Positions 1 to 8,699 of a DNA stretch of 25,866 bases are shown here, in pieces; position 1 is the first letter of the stretch, and each line of letters starts with the position of its first letter. A model generated the notes under the pieces. The model did not search any database and had not been told where the DNA came from. It worked only from the letters and a program-made list of their open reading frames with translations. The position numbers and the translations under genes are program-made. This stretch comes from JBAPRR01 sp049281195 (lineage in GTDB: Bacteria > Actinomycetota > Acidimicrobiia > Acidimicrobiales > CAVXTF01): NCBI GenBank assembly GCA_049281195.1, contig JBAPRR010000318.1, positions 1-25,866 on the forward strand. The letters run 5' to 3'.

Positions 1-28
1 GCAGGGATCTACTGATGCGGTACGACCG

Positions 29-979
29 GTGAAGGGCGCGGACGCTCTGGCGGAATTCGAGGAGGATGTCACCTTTTCGAACTTGGAAAAGGTGATGTAT
101 CCGCAGACCGGGTTCACCAAGGGTGACGTCATCCGCTACTACGCGGAGATCGCCCCCTACATGCTTCCCCACCTGGATGGGAGGGCCCTCACCCTCAAGC
201 GATACCCGAACGGAGTCGCTGAGAAGTACTTCTTCGAGAAACGTTGCCCGAGTCACGCTCCCGACTGGGTACAGGTCGTGTCATGGAAGCCATCGAGCAA
301 AGACGACCCCATTCGGGCCGTCGACGCCACAGACGCCCGCACGCTCGCGTGGCTGGGGAACCTCGCCGCCATCGAGCTGCACCCTTCGCTCGCAAAGGCC
401 AAGGTCGATGACCGCCCCACAGCCATGGTGTTCGACCTCGACCCCGGTGCCCCGGCTGCGGTCGGAGAGTGCGCCCAGGTGGCGGTGTGGCTGCGCGAAA
501 AGCTCGAAGACATGGACCTCGAATCGGTGCCGAAGACATCGGGTTCGAAGGGGCTGCAGATCTACGTGCCCCTCAACACCGCGGGAGTCGACTTCGAAGT
601 TACGAAGACCCTGTCGCATGCACTGGCGCTCATTCTCGAGTCCGAGCATCCGGAATTGGTCGTCTCGAGGATGAACACACAACTGCGCAAGGCGAAGGTG
701 TTCATCGACTGGAGTCAGAACGACCGGTCGAAGACGACGGTGGCGGTTTATTCGCTTCGTGCACGGGACACGCCCACTGTGTCGACGCCTCTTCAATGGG
801 ACGAGGTCACAGAAGTAGCCGACGGTGGTGATCCTTCCAAGCTCGTATTCGAAGCCCCTGACACGCTCGCCAGGGCGAAGGCACACGGTGATCTGTTCGC
901 GCCGGTGGAGCAGGTCCGGCAACGTATTCCTGCAGCTGTGAGACGGGCCGTGGCCGATGTGGTCGAGCGCGCCAAATGA
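29..979 (+). CDS. ligD: Stand-alone LigD-type DNA polymerase/primase domain (NHEJ)
   Basis: This is an archaeo-eukaryotic-primase-type polymerase domain of bacterial non-homologous end joining, which fills in or adds nucleotides at broken ends with Ku and a ligase. The N-terminus (TFSNLEKVMYPQTGFTKGDV, residues 15-34) is the usual start of the fold. The metal-binding pair lies in FDLDPG (D136, D138), the nucleotide-binding SGSKG motif is at 171-175, and a third acidic residue is D227 in FIDWSQ. The 316 residues cover only the polymerase domain; there is no ligase or phosphoesterase domain after it. The GTG at 29 is the first in-frame start in the window, but the frame stays open to the left edge, so the true start may lie outside. 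The stop overlaps the next gene by 4 bp (ATGA), implying co-translation. Ku and ligase partners are not visible here. Confidence 0.9.
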   Translation: MKGADALAEFEEDVTFSNLEKVMYPQTGFTKGDVIRYYAEIAPYMLPHLDGRALTLKRYPNGVAEKYFFEKRCPSHAPDWVQVVSWKPSSKDDPIRAVDATDARTLAWLGNLAAIELHPSLAKAKVDDRPTAMVFDLDPGAPAAVGECAQVAVWLREKLEDMDLESVPKTSGSKGLQIYVPLNTAGVDFEVTKTLSHALALILESEHPELVVSRMNTQLRKAKVFIDWSQNDRSKTTVAVYSLRARDTPTVSTPLQWDEVTEVADGGDPSKLVFEAPDTLARAKAHGDLFAPVEQVRQRIPAAVRRAVADVVERAK

Positions 980-2055
980 CCGGGGATCTGGACTCGCAGG
1001 AGCAAAACGCAAGTTCCCATATAGAAAATTCAGACCCCGCAAAAACCAACGGCTCAGTAAAAAGTGAGGCGAAGAAGGACAATCCCATCAAAACGGTGAT
1101 GCGCAGGGTGGATAGTTTCCAGCGCAGTTACAGGCCCACCGCCTTTATGTACGGCGTTGTCAAAAAATATGGCGACGACAACGGCGGTTCGCTGTCGGCT
1201 CTCCTCACCTATTACGGCTTCCTTTCTGTGTTTCCCCTTTTGCTCGTGGTTGTGACGGTGCTCGGTCTGATCGCACCACCACACAGCCACCTCGAGAGCC
1301 GCATCTTGAATTCGGCCCTCACCCAGTTCCCCGTGATCGGCGACAAGCTGGCGGCGAACATCTCGAGCCTTCACGGCAACAGCCCCATCAGCTTGACCAT
1401 CGGGATCCTCGGTCTTCTATGGGGCGCCACCGGCGTGTCGCAGGGCGCTCAATACGCGATGGCCCAGGTGTGGAACATTCCGAAGATGGAACGTCCCGGG
1501 TTCCTCCCACGCCTGGGGCGTTCCGGACTGTTGTTCTCCGTGGGTGGAGTGTTCCTGATCGTCTCTTCGACGCTGGCCGGTGTCGCCACATTCAGTGGGA
1601 AGCAGGGCCTGTTGTTCCGCATAGGCGGCGGTGTCCTGAGCGTCCTCGTCGACGTGGTCCTGTTCGTTATCGTCTTTCGGATACTCACCCCCAAGATGAT
1701 CCCGTGGGCGAACCTGCTGCGGGGATCGATCGCCGCGGGAGTCATATGGGCGATCCTGCAGTCGCTGGGCGTTTTTTTGATGGACCATGAATTGCGGCAC
1801 ATGAGCCAGGTTTACGGCTTCTTCGCCATCGTGCTCGGCCTTCTGTGGTGGATATACCTCGCCGCGGAGGTGGTCGTGTATTGCGCCGAGGTCAACGTGG
1901 TGCGGGCCAGACGGCTGTGGCCGCGAGGCCTGGTGCAGCCTCCTCTCACCGCGGCCGACATGAAGGCTCTGGACATGTACGCCATGGTCGAGCACAGGCG
2001 GCCCGAGGTGACCGTGATGACGCGAGATTCGACCGGTAACTCAGAATCAGCTTGA
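976..2055 (+). CDS. YihY/BrkB family inner-membrane protein
   Basis: This is a 359-residue polytopic membrane protein of the YihY/virulence-factor BrkB family, whose biochemical role is unsettled. A hydrophilic, lysine-rich N-terminal tail of about 55 residues precedes about six membrane segments, near residues 78-100, 138-158, 184-206, 216-238, 248-268 and 280-302. The family hallmarks are the GGSLSALLTYYGFLSVFPLLL stretch entering the first helix and the last helix YGFFAIVLGLLWWIYLAAEV followed by CAEVNVVR. The ATG overlaps the stop of the polymerase gene as ATGA. The start of this gene is noticeably more A-rich than its neighbours. The family is often annotated as ribonuclease BN by old error; nothing here suggests nuclease activity. 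Family assignment is firm, function is not. Confidence 0.88.
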   Translation: MTGDLDSQEQNASSHIENSDPAKTNGSVKSEAKKDNPIKTVMRRVDSFQRSYRPTAFMYGVVKKYGDDNGGSLSALLTYYGFLSVFPLLLVVVTVLGLIAPPHSHLESRILNSALTQFPVIGDKLAANISSLHGNSPISLTIGILGLLWGATGVSQGAQYAMAQVWNIPKMERPGFLPRLGRSGLLFSVGGVFLIVSSTLAGVATFSGKQGLLFRIGGGVLSVLVDVVLFVIVFRILTPKMIPWANLLRGSIAAGVIWAILQSLGVFLMDHELRHMSQVYGFFAIVLGLLWWIYLAAEVVVYCAEVNVVRARRLWPRGLVQPPLTAADMKALDMYAMVEHRRPEVTVMTRDSTGNSESA

Positions 2056-2065
2056 AATAGAGGTC

Positions 2066-3256
2066 ATGCAACGAGTTCTGGGCGGTTTGCGCGTGCTCGA
2101 CCTGACGCGCAATTTGGCGGGCCCTTACTGCACCATGATGCTTGCGGACTTAGGCGCGGACGTCGTGAAGATCGAGCAGCCTGGCATCGGGGACGACACG
2201 CGAGTGTGGGCTCCCCCACTTTGGAACGGGGTAAGCGCCACCTTCCTCGCCGCCAACCGGAACAAGCGGAGCGTGGCGGTCGATCTGGACCGCACGGAGG
2301 GCTCCGCGCTCGTCCGGCGGCTCGCCTTGTCTGCGGATGTCCTGGTCGACAGTTTCAAGCCCGGATCCCTGGACAAGCGTGGCCTCGGGTACGAAGAGCT
2401 GAAGGACCTCAACCCACGCCTCGTCTACTGCTCGGTATCTGCATTCGGAGCAGTTGGCCCACTGGCGGGAGCTCCCGGATACGACCCGGTGCTCCAGGCC
2501 TTCTCCGGGATCATGAGCGTCACCGGCGAAGCCGACGGCCCACCGGTCAGACTCGGTATCGGCGCCATCGATCTCGGAACCGGACTGTGGGCCGGCATCG
2601 GGATCCTCGCCGCGCTGATGGCGAGGAGCACTACGGGCGTCGGTCAGCGAGTCGAGGCCAGCCTCTACGAGACGGCCACGTGGTGGCTGTCGTATTCAAT
2701 CGCCGGGTATCTGGGATCGGGGGTGGTGCCCCGCCGGCAGGGAACCACCGCCCCGTTCATCGCCCCTTACGAGGTCTTCGATACAGATAGTGGTGGTCTG
2801 ATGGTCGCAGCGGCGAACGATCGGCTTTTTGCCACGTTCGTATCTGTTCTCGGTGACGCTGAGTTGGCGAACGACGAGCGCTTCATTACGAACCCCATGC
2901 GGGTGGCCAACCGTGACGCACTCAGGGAGATCATCACGAAGCTCCTGTCCCGTCGGAATGCAACGGAATGGTACGAGCTGTTGAGTGCGAGATCGGTGCC
3001 GTGCAGCCCGGTACGCAGCGTGGCCGACCTGGTCGAAGACGAGCAACTGGCCGTTCTCGGTCTGATGGGCGAGTCGGATCACCCTGAAGCCGGAAAGGTC
3101 CGCCTGGTGGGGATGCCCATCAGGCGTGACGGCCACCGGTCCGTCGTTGAGGATCCCCCACCGCTATTGGGCCAGCACACCGACGAAGTACTCCGTGAGC
3201 TGGGACTGGACATCACCGAGGTTCAGGCGTTGAGGGAGTCGGGCGTGGTGGCCTGA
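2066..3256 (+). CDS. CaiB/BaiF family (family III) CoA-transferase
   Basis: This 396-residue protein is a family III acyl-CoA transferase or racemase-like enzyme, which moves CoA between carboxylic acids in the cytosol. It opens with the typical GLRVLDLTRNLAGPYCTMMLADLGADVVKIEQP (residues 7-39), has the NRNKRSVAVDL segment (64-74), and ends with PPLLGQHTDEVLRELGL. In formyl-CoA transferase the catalytic aspartate sits in a VDVSMQD-like segment; here the aligned segment is VEASLYET and the residue is Glu202 (GAG at 2669-2671). The ATG is preceded by AGAGGT at good spacing and lies 10 bp after the YihY stop, so it is probably in the same transcript. The substrate is unknown. It could also act as an acyl-CoA racemase, which shares the fold, although the usual His/Asp racemase pair is not obvious. 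Confidence 0.85.
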   Translation: MQRVLGGLRVLDLTRNLAGPYCTMMLADLGADVVKIEQPGIGDDTRVWAPPLWNGVSATFLAANRNKRSVAVDLDRTEGSALVRRLALSADVLVDSFKPGSLDKRGLGYEELKDLNPRLVYCSVSAFGAVGPLAGAPGYDPVLQAFSGIMSVTGEADGPPVRLGIGAIDLGTGLWAGIGILAALMARSTTGVGQRVEASLYETATWWLSYSIAGYLGSGVVPRRQGTTAPFIAPYEVFDTDSGGLMVAAANDRLFATFVSVLGDAELANDERFITNPMRVANRDALREIITKLLSRRNATEWYELLSARSVPCSPVRSVADLVEDEQLAVLGLMGESDHPEAGKVRLVGMPIRRDGHRSVVEDPPPLLGQHTDEVLRELGLDITEVQALRESGVVA

Positions 3257-3344
3257 TCCGACGGTTCTCCAGACCCTCACCGGTTTGGCGACCTCCACGT
3301 CGTAGCCTCTGGCGGGCGCCTAGTTCGAGATGAAGGGAGCACCC

Positions 3345-4736
3345 ATGGACCGTCGTCGTTTCTTGGCTTTGGGTGGAGGTGCAGTGAGCGCCGCCGTGCT
3401 CGGGGCCTGTTCGACGTCGGGAAATTCGGGATCGAAGACGACCACGACCACGTCGAAGGGATCATCGTTTCCCATCGGGGCGCTCAAGAGGGCGCCGAGC
3501 AAGCCGATCCCCATCACCTTGTGGCACTCGATGCAGAGCGCCAACCTGACATCGCTTCAGAGCATGACCAACGCCTTCAACTCTTCGCAGAAGGACGTGG
3601 TGGTCACCCTTGTGAACCAGAACAGCTACACGGACACGTTGACGCTCTACACGGCCGCTCTCTCCGGTGGAACGTTGCCCGACCTGGTCCAGATGGAGTC
3701 GGCCGATCTGCAGCTCATGATCGACAGCCAGAGCGTGGTCCCGGCCCAGTCGGCGGTGGAGGCCGACTACTACAGCCTGACCGACTTTCTGCCGTCCGCC
3801 GTCAACTACTACAAGGTGGACGGGACCTTGTGGGGCATGCCCTTCAACATATCGAGCCAGGTCCTGTACTTCGATCAGGACGCGTTCACCTCAGCCGGCC
3901 TCGATCCCTCCAGCCCCCCGACGACTCTCACCGAGCTGTCGGACGCGTGCCAGAAGATCGTGAGCGATCACGGGCCCGCGAAGTACGGGATGAGCCTCAA
4001 GCTGTCGCCTTCGACGTTCGAGGAGTGGCTGGCCATGGACGGACAGCCCCTGTTGAACAACGGGAACGGGAGAACCGGGCGAGCCACTTCCGTCGTGTTC
4101 GGCGGGTCGGAGGGCCAGACCCTGGCGTCCTATTACGAGCAGCTCTACTCGTCCCGTCTGGCACAACCGACATCTGCGACCACGTACGACAACCTGTTCG
4201 CGATAACCAACCGCATTGCTCCAATGACCCTCGAAACGTCCGCTGCCCTGGGCACAGTGGTGAGCCTGTTGAACTCGTATCCCGACGTGAAGCTCGGCGT
4301 CGGACCGATGCCGGGACCTATAGCGACAGGCGGAGTGTTCATCGGCGGTGCGGCTCTGTACATGGTGAGCAAGTCCTCGCCCGAGCAGCAGGACGCTTCG
4401 TGGAAGTACATCAAGTACCTGCTCGAACCGGCGCAACAGGCCACGTGGGCGGCGGCATCGGGGTACATACCTGTTCGCAAGAGCTCGATCACAGAACCTG
4501 TTCTGGTCAACAGGTGGAACCAGATTCCGCAATTCAAAGTCGCATACGACCAGATCCTTGCGAGCCCGGTGTCTGCCGCCGCCGCGGGCCCGGTCTGCGG
4601 TGTTCAGTCCGAGATCGACAATGCGATCCAGGACGCTCTGACCGCGATCTCAGACGGGACGCATGCGACGAGTGCCCTTGCGAGCGCCGTGAGCACCGCG
4701 AACTCGGACATCTCGAGCTACAACGGCCGCCTCTAG
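3345..4736 (+). CDS. ABC transporter substrate-binding lipoprotein, UgpB-like (family 1)
   Basis: This is the extracytoplasmic solute-binding component of the importer encoded by the next three genes. The chosen ATG at 3345 has GAAGGGAG just upstream and gives MDRRRFLALGGG, a twin-arginine-type signal with a lipobox LGAC (Cys22), so the protein should be exported folded and lipid-anchored. An in-frame ATG 15 bp earlier is less likely because it overlaps that ribosome site. A Thr/Ser-rich linker follows the cysteine. Several stretches follow the order seen in glycerol-3-phosphate-binding UgpB: ITLWHSM near the mature N-terminus, PFNISSQVLYFDQDAFTSAGLDP, GVGPMPG, GGAALYMVSKSSPEQQDASWKYIKYLLEP and SGYIPVRKS. 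A glycerophosphate-type ligand is plausible, but oligosaccharide-binding relatives are close, so substrate is left open. Confidence 0.87.
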   Translation: MDRRRFLALGGGAVSAAVLGACSTSGNSGSKTTTTTSKGSSFPIGALKRAPSKPIPITLWHSMQSANLTSLQSMTNAFNSSQKDVVVTLVNQNSYTDTLTLYTAALSGGTLPDLVQMESADLQLMIDSQSVVPAQSAVEADYYSLTDFLPSAVNYYKVDGTLWGMPFNISSQVLYFDQDAFTSAGLDPSSPPTTLTELSDACQKIVSDHGPAKYGMSLKLSPSTFEEWLAMDGQPLLNNGNGRTGRATSVVFGGSEGQTLASYYEQLYSSRLAQPTSATTYDNLFAITNRIAPMTLETSAALGTVVSLLNSYPDVKLGVGPMPGPIATGGVFIGGAALYMVSKSSPEQQDASWKYIKYLLEPAQQATWAAASGYIPVRKSSITEPVLVNRWNQIPQFKVAYDQILASPVSAAAAGPVCGVQSEIDNAIQDALTAISDGTHATSALASAVSTANSDISSYNGRL

Positions 4737-4751
4737 TAGGACTCCGGTCCC

Positions 4752-5942
4752 GTGACGGCTCCCACATCAGCGTTCGAGTCCGAACCGAGCTCCGAGGTTC
4801 CGGGCGACTCCGGTCCGGGCGACTCCGGAACATCGGTGCTTTCGCGCCTCGACGCCACGTCCGTAGGACTGGTCGAGGTTACCAAGCGCTTCGGTGACGT
4901 GGTGGCGGTCAATTCGCTCTCGCTCGAAGTGCACGCCGGGGAGTTGCTCGTCCTGCTCGGCCCCTCCGGCTGCGGGAAGTCCACGGTTCTGAGACTCGTA
5001 GCGGGCCTGGAGGACCCCACCCAAGGGTCGATCACCATCGGCGGCCAGGTCGTGAACGACGTCGACCCGTCACAGCGTGACGTCGCCATGGTGTTCCAGA
5101 GCTACGCGCTCTATCCCCACATGACAGTGAGGAAGAACATCGAGTTCCCCCTACGGGCGCGTCATGTGGACGCCGAGACCCGTGACCGGCTGGTGAACGA
5201 CGTGGCCCGGAGTCTCCAGCTCGACCAGATGCTGGACCGCAAACCAGGGCAGCTTTCCGGTGGACAGCGCCAGAGGGTGGCGCTCGGGCGGGCGATCGTA
5301 AGGCGGCCGCGGGTCTTTCTGATGGACGAGCCGCTTTCCAATCTGGACGCCCAACTCCGCCTCGAGATGCGCGCCGAGCTCGTGGAGTTGCACGCCCGGC
5401 TCGGGATCACCCTCATGTATGTCACCCACGACCAGACCGAAGCGATGACGATGGGCGATCGCATCGCGATCATGAGTGACGGAGTGCTCCAGCAGCTGGA
5501 CACACCGCAGCAGGTGCACGACCTACCCGCCAATGCCTTCGTGGCGGGGTTCATCGGCTTTCCACCAATGAACATCATCGCGGCCCGTCTTTCGGATCAG
5601 GGGGGTTCGATGACCGCGCAGGTACGTGGGGGCTCGTTCGAGCTCCCCACGCCGCTCGCAGTAGCCGCTCGCCGGCTCGGCATCGGAGAGGCCCTTTTGG
5701 GTGCGAGACCCGACGCGCTTCGCATCTCGCCACAGGGAACGGTCGACGCAAAAGTGAGCCTGGTCGAGTCCTTCGGGCGCGAGCACCACGCGGCGTGCAG
5801 GCTTCTCGGTGGTCAGCTCGTGGCTGTCCGTCTCGACGACGGAGACACATCGATCTACAGAACCGGAGACGCGGTACGGATCGCGGCGGTTGGCGATCTA
5901 CATCTGTTCGAGCCACTCAAAGGCGAAAGAGTGAGCGCCTGA
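4752..5942 (+). CDS. ABC transporter ATPase, MalK/UgpC/MsmX type
   Basis: This 396-residue ATPase powers the importer. It shows Walker A GPSGCGKST (70-78), the Q-loop in VFQSYALYPHMTV (Q116), signature LSGGQRQRV (168-176), Walker B RVFLMDE (187-193), D-loop SNLD and the H-loop in YVTHDQTEAM (H226). The C-terminal third is the TOBE regulatory region typical of carbohydrate and glycerophosphate importers. The GTG at 4752 lies 15 bp after the binding-protein stop. About 35 residues rich in Ser/Pro/Gly/Asp precede the fold, so a later start is possible. It ends 1 bp before the first permease. These ATPases can be shared by several importers. Confidence 0.92.
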   Translation: MTAPTSAFESEPSSEVPGDSGPGDSGTSVLSRLDATSVGLVEVTKRFGDVVAVNSLSLEVHAGELLVLLGPSGCGKSTVLRLVAGLEDPTQGSITIGGQVVNDVDPSQRDVAMVFQSYALYPHMTVRKNIEFPLRARHVDAETRDRLVNDVARSLQLDQMLDRKPGQLSGGQRQRVALGRAIVRRPRVFLMDEPLSNLDAQLRLEMRAELVELHARLGITLMYVTHDQTEAMTMGDRIAIMSDGVLQQLDTPQQVHDLPANAFVAGFIGFPPMNIIAARLSDQGGSMTAQVRGGSFELPTPLAVAARRLGIGEALLGARPDALRISPQGTVDAKVSLVESFGREHHAACRLLGGQLVAVRLDDGDTSIYRTGDAVRIAAVGDLHLFEPLKGERVSA

Positions 5943-5943
5943 C

Positions 5944-6894
5944 GTGCACAGGCACGAAGCGAAGCCCGTAGCGGAGGACACTTCGGGGCGGCCTGCAGCG
6001 AAGCGACGGCGGCGTACCCGCCGTTCTGTGCGCCAGTCCCTGACCGGGTTGGCCTTCGTCACCCCCGCGCTACTGATCTTCGGAGTCTTCGTCTTCTACC
6101 CGCTCGTGCGCGCGGTGTGGCTCGGTTTTTATCAGACGCCACCTTTTCCCAACCTTCCCTCCCATTACGTGGGGTTCTCGCAGTACAAGTCCGTGCTGTC
6201 GTCCTCGCTCTTTTTGAGCAGCCTGTGGAGGACCGTGGTCTTCGTACTGCTGACGGTTCCTTTCGGAATCGTGCTCGGAACGGCGCTTGCCACACTCGCC
6301 AACCAGAGGATCGCCGGGATCCGGATCTTCAGGACCATCTACTCGTCCACCGTGGCCACGTCGACAGCAGTGGCGTCGGTGATCTTCTTCACCTTGTTGA
6401 ACCCGATCGTGGGGCTACTCAGCTACTGGCTCGGGATCCGCGGCGGAAACGGTGTCCTCGAGAACCCCACGTGGGCGCTACCGGTCATCGCGGTCGTGTC
6501 CATCTGGCAGAACATCGGCTTCATCTTCATATTGATGAGCGCCGCTCTGGCCTCGATTCCCGAGGATCTACTCGAAGCGGCCAGGGTCGACGGCGCATCG
6601 ACGTGGATGAGCTTCAGGAGGGTGACGTTGCCGCTTCTGTCCCCCACGCTCTTTTTCGCATCTGTGGTCGGGGTTATCGGATCGTTTCAGGCATTCGGTC
6701 AGATCGACCTTCTGACCCAGGGCGGACCGAACAACCACACTCTGGTCCTCATCTATTACATCTACGAAGCGGCGTTCGTGAACAACAATTACGGGCTCGC
6801 CGCGGTGATGTCGGTGGCCCTGTTCGTCATCCTGTTGGTACTGACGGCCGTCCAATTCCGGTTCGTCGAGCGGCGGGTCTTCTATGCCCGCTGA
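5944..6894 (+). CDS. ABC transporter permease, MalF/UgpA type
   Basis: This is one of the two membrane subunits forming the translocation channel. It is 316 residues, with an Arg-rich cytoplasmic N-terminus (KRRRRTRRSVRQ, about 20-31) and about six membrane helices starting at LAFVTPALLIFGVFVFYPLV (36-55). The cytoplasmic EAA loop that docks on the ATPase is PEDLLEAARVDGASTWMSFRRVTLPLL (206-232). The GTG at 5944 follows the ATPase stop by 1 bp, so translation is coupled. It overlaps the next permease by 11 bp. Confidence 0.9.
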   Translation: MHRHEAKPVAEDTSGRPAAKRRRRTRRSVRQSLTGLAFVTPALLIFGVFVFYPLVRAVWLGFYQTPPFPNLPSHYVGFSQYKSVLSSSLFLSSLWRTVVFVLLTVPFGIVLGTALATLANQRIAGIRIFRTIYSSTVATSTAVASVIFFTLLNPIVGLLSYWLGIRGGNGVLENPTWALPVIAVVSIWQNIGFIFILMSAALASIPEDLLEAARVDGASTWMSFRRVTLPLLSPTLFFASVVGVIGSFQAFGQIDLLTQGGPNNHTLVLIYYIYEAAFVNNNYGLAAVMSVALFVILLVLTAVQFRFVERRVFYAR

Positions 6895-7780
6895 CGCGAG
6901 CGTGATCAACGCTCCTGTGATCAGGAAGGCACCGCCGGCGAGACGGCCGAGGCACGGTGGCAGCTGGTTCGCCGGACGCGCGGCGCGTTACGTGCTCCTG
7001 GTGATCATGGCGGTGATCGTCGCCTTCCCCATCTACATCACGGTCGTGAACGCTCTTCTCACGCCCGCTCAGATCGCTCACCGCCCGCCCGTCTTGTTTC
7101 CCCTACACCCCGTGTGGTCCTCGTTCTCACAGGCGTGGTCGGCCGCCAGCATGGACGTCTACCTCAGAAACAGCGTCATCGTGTCGGTCGCCATCAGCGT
7201 CTGCGAGGTCATCACCTCGGTGCTCGCCGGCTATGCGTTCGCCTTCATCCGGTTCCCGTTGAGGCGCGTGATCTTCGTGCTTTGTCTGGCCACGTTGATG
7301 GTGCCGATGGAGGTGATCATCGTGCCCAACCGTCAGACCATCGTCTCGCTCGGATGGTTCAACTCGTTCCCCGCCCTGATCGTGCCGTTTGTGGCGAGCG
7401 GCCTCGGCGTCTTTCTGTTCCGCCAGGCTTTCATGCAACTCCCCCACGACCTGTTCGACGCGGCCCAGCTCGACGGCTACGGGCACCTCAGGTTCCTCAC
7501 GCGGGTGGTGATACCGATAAACCGACCCATGATCGGAGCGTTCTTGCTCTATGCCTTTCTCGGAGCGTGGAATCAATACCTGTGGCCGCTGATCGTGACC
7601 GATACCAACAGCGTCAGGACCGTGCAGATCGGCTTGCGACAGTTGAACTCTCTGAGCGTGGACCAGATCAACGTCATATTCGCGGGCACGCTGCTCGCCT
7701 CCCTTCCGATCTTCTTTCTACTGCTGGTCTTCCAGCGACAGCTGGTACGCGGCTTGACCGCAGGCGCGATCAAGGGCTGA
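6884..7780 (+). CDS. ABC transporter permease, MalG/UgpE type
   Basis: This is the second channel subunit, 298 residues with about six helices. The first is YVLLVIMAVIVAFPIYITVV (36-55), followed by a periplasmic stretch typical of the MalG/UgpE side. The EAA loop is PHDLFDAAQLDGYGHLRFLTRVVIPI (187-212). The ATG at 6884 overlaps the previous gene by 11 bp; a GTG at 6902, which clears the overlap, is an alternative. The binding protein-ATPase-permease-permease order makes a complete importer without any linked hydrolase, so the substrate is inferred only from the binding protein. Confidence 0.9.
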   Translation: MPADASVINAPVIRKAPPARRPRHGGSWFAGRAARYVLLVIMAVIVAFPIYITVVNALLTPAQIAHRPPVLFPLHPVWSSFSQAWSAASMDVYLRNSVIVSVAISVCEVITSVLAGYAFAFIRFPLRRVIFVLCLATLMVPMEVIIVPNRQTIVSLGWFNSFPALIVPFVASGLGVFLFRQAFMQLPHDLFDAAQLDGYGHLRFLTRVVIPINRPMIGAFLLYAFLGAWNQYLWPLIVTDTNSVRTVQIGLRQLNSLSVDQINVIFAGTLLASLPIFFLLLVFQRQLVRGLTAGAIKG

Positions 7781-7814
7781 CCGGTCCACCTGAGCAGCCG
7801 CGGCGAAACGGGGC

Positions 7815-7820
7815 GATAAT
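7815..7820 (+). promoter_or_regulatory. Candidate -10 element before the exported cysteine-rich protein
   Basis: GATAAT lies about 50 bp before the ATG at 7871 in the only sizeable gap of the first block. No convincing -35 hexamer is seen 17 bp upstream, so this rests on the -10 match alone. It would give the secreted protein its own promoter, separate from the transporter. Confidence 0.25.
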
Positions 7821-7870
7821 GCCTCCGGGGAACCAGACCCAGACGGGCCTGCGAGGGGAAGGAGCTCGAC

Positions 7871-8653
7871 ATGAGCCAGGGCAGCACTCCCAGAGGGCAT
7901 AGCAAAGTGGCCATTGTTGTTCTCGTTGCGGTCACGGTGGCGATCGGATTGTTGGTCGTGAATGTAAGACCGGCAGCGGCATCATCGGGCCCCGGGGACC
8001 CGCAATTCGCCGGTTATGAGATATCCGCACAACAGACCACGACAGAGTCGGCTTCGGTGACTGTCAACGTCCCTAAGATTTATTGTGTGAGGAACTCGAA
8101 TCGGAAGGAAAGGCAGTACTTCTTCCTTTTTCAGGAACTGACGGCAGAAGGTGGGGACAGCTGGGCGCAAGTCGTCGGCCAGTGCCACCTGGGTGAGGAA
8201 ACGTACGTCGCAGAGGGCATCGCTTGCACCAGTTATTCGGGCTGCAGTACGTGTCCTGTTGATGTGGCCTACGGCGATTCTGTAACTCTGTCCGAAGACG
8301 TGGGTGCGCTACCGGACTCAGACATAGGGGCCTCGGTAGATGACACCACGAGCAACATGTCGACGAGCTGTCTTTCGTTCGATGCTGGTTCGAATGGCGG
8401 CAACCTGTACACGGGATCGTGCGCCATCGACTACACCCACAATCTCTTCGTGGATTCCAGACCGAATCCAGGCCAGTTCTGCGGCCCAACCCAGGTCCTA
8501 CCCTTTTCCAAGGTCTCGTTCACCAACGCGACACTGAATGGCGAGGCGTTTCAATCAGGTGAGAACTTCAACATGACGTACAACGGGCGGGTCGAGGTGA
8601 ACACCGGAAAGCTCAAAGACGGAGGCGAGTCCTTCAACGAGTTGTACGTGTGA
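7871..8653 (+). CDS. Exported eight-cysteine protein, possible peptidase G1-like beta-sandwich
   Basis: This is a 260-residue exported protein. A basic start is followed by a hydrophobic helix (about 13-32) ending in RPAAASS, a likely signal-peptidase site. The ATG has AAGGAG at ideal spacing. The mature part has eight cysteines (contexts IYC, GQC, IAC, SGCSTC, TSC, GSC, QFC), consistent with four disulfides, and is rich in Thr, Ser, Gly and Asn. The order GYEISAQ, SASVTVNVPKIYC, YGDSVTLSE, KVSFTNATLNGEAF recalls the beta-sandwich of peptidase G1 (eqolisin)-like secreted actinobacterial proteins. The catalytic Gln/Glu pair cannot be assigned, so activity is not claimed. Base composition looks less GC-rich than the neighbours. 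It may instead be an unrelated secreted beta-protein. Confidence 0.6.
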   Translation: MSQGSTPRGHSKVAIVVLVAVTVAIGLLVVNVRPAAASSGPGDPQFAGYEISAQQTTTESASVTVNVPKIYCVRNSNRKERQYFFLFQELTAEGGDSWAQVVGQCHLGEETYVAEGIACTSYSGCSTCPVDVAYGDSVTLSEDVGALPDSDIGASVDDTTSNMSTSCLSFDAGSNGGNLYTGSCAIDYTHNLFVDSRPNPGQFCGPTQVLPFSKVSFTNATLNGEAFQSGENFNMTYNGRVEVNTGKLKDGGESFNELYV

Positions 8654-8699
8654 CCGCCGGTCGCAAGCTCGTGACGCGACGGTCCGGTGTAACTGTCGG

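Noticed and set aside
3257..3344. Promoter for the ABC importer
   Set aside because: TAGCCT and TTGGCG-like words occur but with wrong spacing, so no promoter could be supported.
3521..4897. 458-codon open frame overlapping the binding-protein gene on the same strand
   Set aside because: Its translation is Arg/Gly/Pro-rich with no family features, whereas the other frame encodes a clear solute-binding lipoprotein. This is a high-GC shadow frame.
8654..8699. Possible terminator between convergent genes
   Set aside because: Only a five-base GTCGC/GCGAC pairing is present with no T-run, which is too weak to call.
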